64,000 bases of DNA from Methylobacterium planeticum (GTDB lineage: Bacteria > Pseudomonadota > Alphaproteobacteria > Rhizobiales > Beijerinckiaceae): assembly GCF_008806345.1 (NCBI RefSeq), contig NZ_VZZJ01000018.1, positions 1 through 64,000 on the forward strand, written 5' to 3'. The translations under genes were made by a program, and so were the position numbers. This document shows, one piece after another, positions 63,569 through 64,000 of the stretch. Within the stretch, counting starts at the first letter, position 1. Each line of letters starts with the position of its first letter. The notes under the pieces are model-generated. The model did not search any database, was not told where the DNA came from, and was given only the letters and a program-made list of their open reading frames with translations.

Positions 63569-64000
63569 ATGCGCTCGATCGCCATCGCCTTCTCCGCCGC
63601 CGTTCTCGCCGCGGGTGCCGCCCTCGCACACGGCAACCTGTCCGAGCCGGCCGCGCAGCAGATTGCCGGCACGCTCACCTGCATCACCAGGCCCGAGGCC
63701 AGCCTCGTCTTCGGCCGCACGCCCGTGGCGGATTGCACCTTCGTGGCGGAGCGCGGCGGCTTCCGACAGAGCTACGCGGCCGTGCTCACCCGCGTCGGGC
63801 AGGGTCGTGAGGTCGAGACCGCGCACCGGATCACCTGGCGCGTCCTGACGAAGGATGGGTTCGCGCGCCCCGGCATGCTGAGCGACTTCTTCACGGTTCC
63901 GCCGAGCCAGCCCGAGAGTGCCGGCATGCGTGCCCTCCCCGAAATGGTCGGCCGGGCCGCCAGCCTGCGGCTCCTCAGCCATTCCGGGCAGGCGAGCGCC
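63569..64000 (+). CDS. DUF992-like exported protein, cut by the window end
   Basis: 144 codons visible, no stop before the window end. Signal peptide MRSIAIAFSAAVLAAGAAL. IAGTLTCITRPEASLVFGR and CTFVAERGGFRQSYAAVL match the Cys-containing core of DUF992. The 3' end lies outside the window. Function unknown. Confidence 0.5.
   Translation, partial: MRSIAIAFSAAVLAAGAALAHGNLSEPAAQQIAGTLTCITRPEASLVFGRTPVADCTFVAERGGFRQSYAAVLTRVGQGREVETAHRITWRVLTKDGFARPGMLSDFFTVPPSQPESAGMRALPEMVGRAASLRLLSHSGQASA

Overview
This is a high-GC chromosomal window from an alphaproteobacterium, most likely Hyphomicrobiales and probably the Methylobacterium group. I infer this from the tig-clpP-clpX-lon cluster, divK-pleD next to a DUF3572 gene, an EipB (DUF1849) homologue, a CspA/DUF6481 pair, strong GC3 bias and many short exported proteins. 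No database was searched, so family names come from recognised motifs and remembered gene order.

Layout. (1) 1-5.86 kb is an accessory, lower-GC stretch. It holds small exported or orphan proteins, an IS1182-like element (1373-3019) with 37-bp inverted ends, the 3' remnant of a umuC gene beside it, and several short minus-strand operons of unknown function. It ends at the 3' end of a tRNA-Val gene, as integrated islands often do. (2) 5.9-12.7 kb is the core proteostasis block on the minus strand: lon, clpX, clpP, tig, then tRNA-Leu. (3) 12.9-18.1 kb has a cuproxidase-like protein that has lost its copper ligands, the bifunctional NAD(P)HX repair enzyme, and glnB-glnA for nitrogen control. (4) 18.2-31.4 kb has a membrane GGDEF-EAL protein, a VOC protein, an FMN reductase, RNase R, a DUF4160/DUF2442 pair behind an inverted repeat, DUF983, a Nudix hydrolase, an MFS carrier, rpmG, cspA with a DUF6481 gene, and a lone receiver domain.

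(5) 31.5-38.5 kb is a five-gene minus-strand heavy-metal efflux operon: MFS carrier, Cys/His-rich exported protein, adaptor with an unusual N-terminal fusion, CzcA/CusA-type pump and a small periplasmic protein. No outer-membrane channel gene is present. (6) 38.7-48.3 kb has divK-pleD (cell-cycle signalling), EipB (envelope), an ABC exporter, an anchored helix-hairpin-helix protein, DUF3016 and a metallophosphoesterase. (7) 48.3-54.4 kb has a PLP amino-acid decarboxylase coupled to a GNAT acetyltransferase, small proteins and a class A beta-lactamase. (8) 54.4-64 kb has a Crp/Fnr regulator, a chemoreceptor coupled to a TRAP-type binding protein with no permease, small exported proteins, a ThDP-dependent enzyme, an AhpD-like protein, and a DUF992-like gene cut by the window end.

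The core genes read as ordinary housekeeping. The most unusual items are the tRNA-bounded accessory stretch, the FixH-like/adaptor fusion with its Cys/His-rich neighbour, the lone binding protein/chemoreceptor pair, the decarboxylase/acetyltransferase pair, the degenerate multicopper oxidase and the DUF4160/DUF2442 module. I found no CRISPR array, rRNA or complete prophage.
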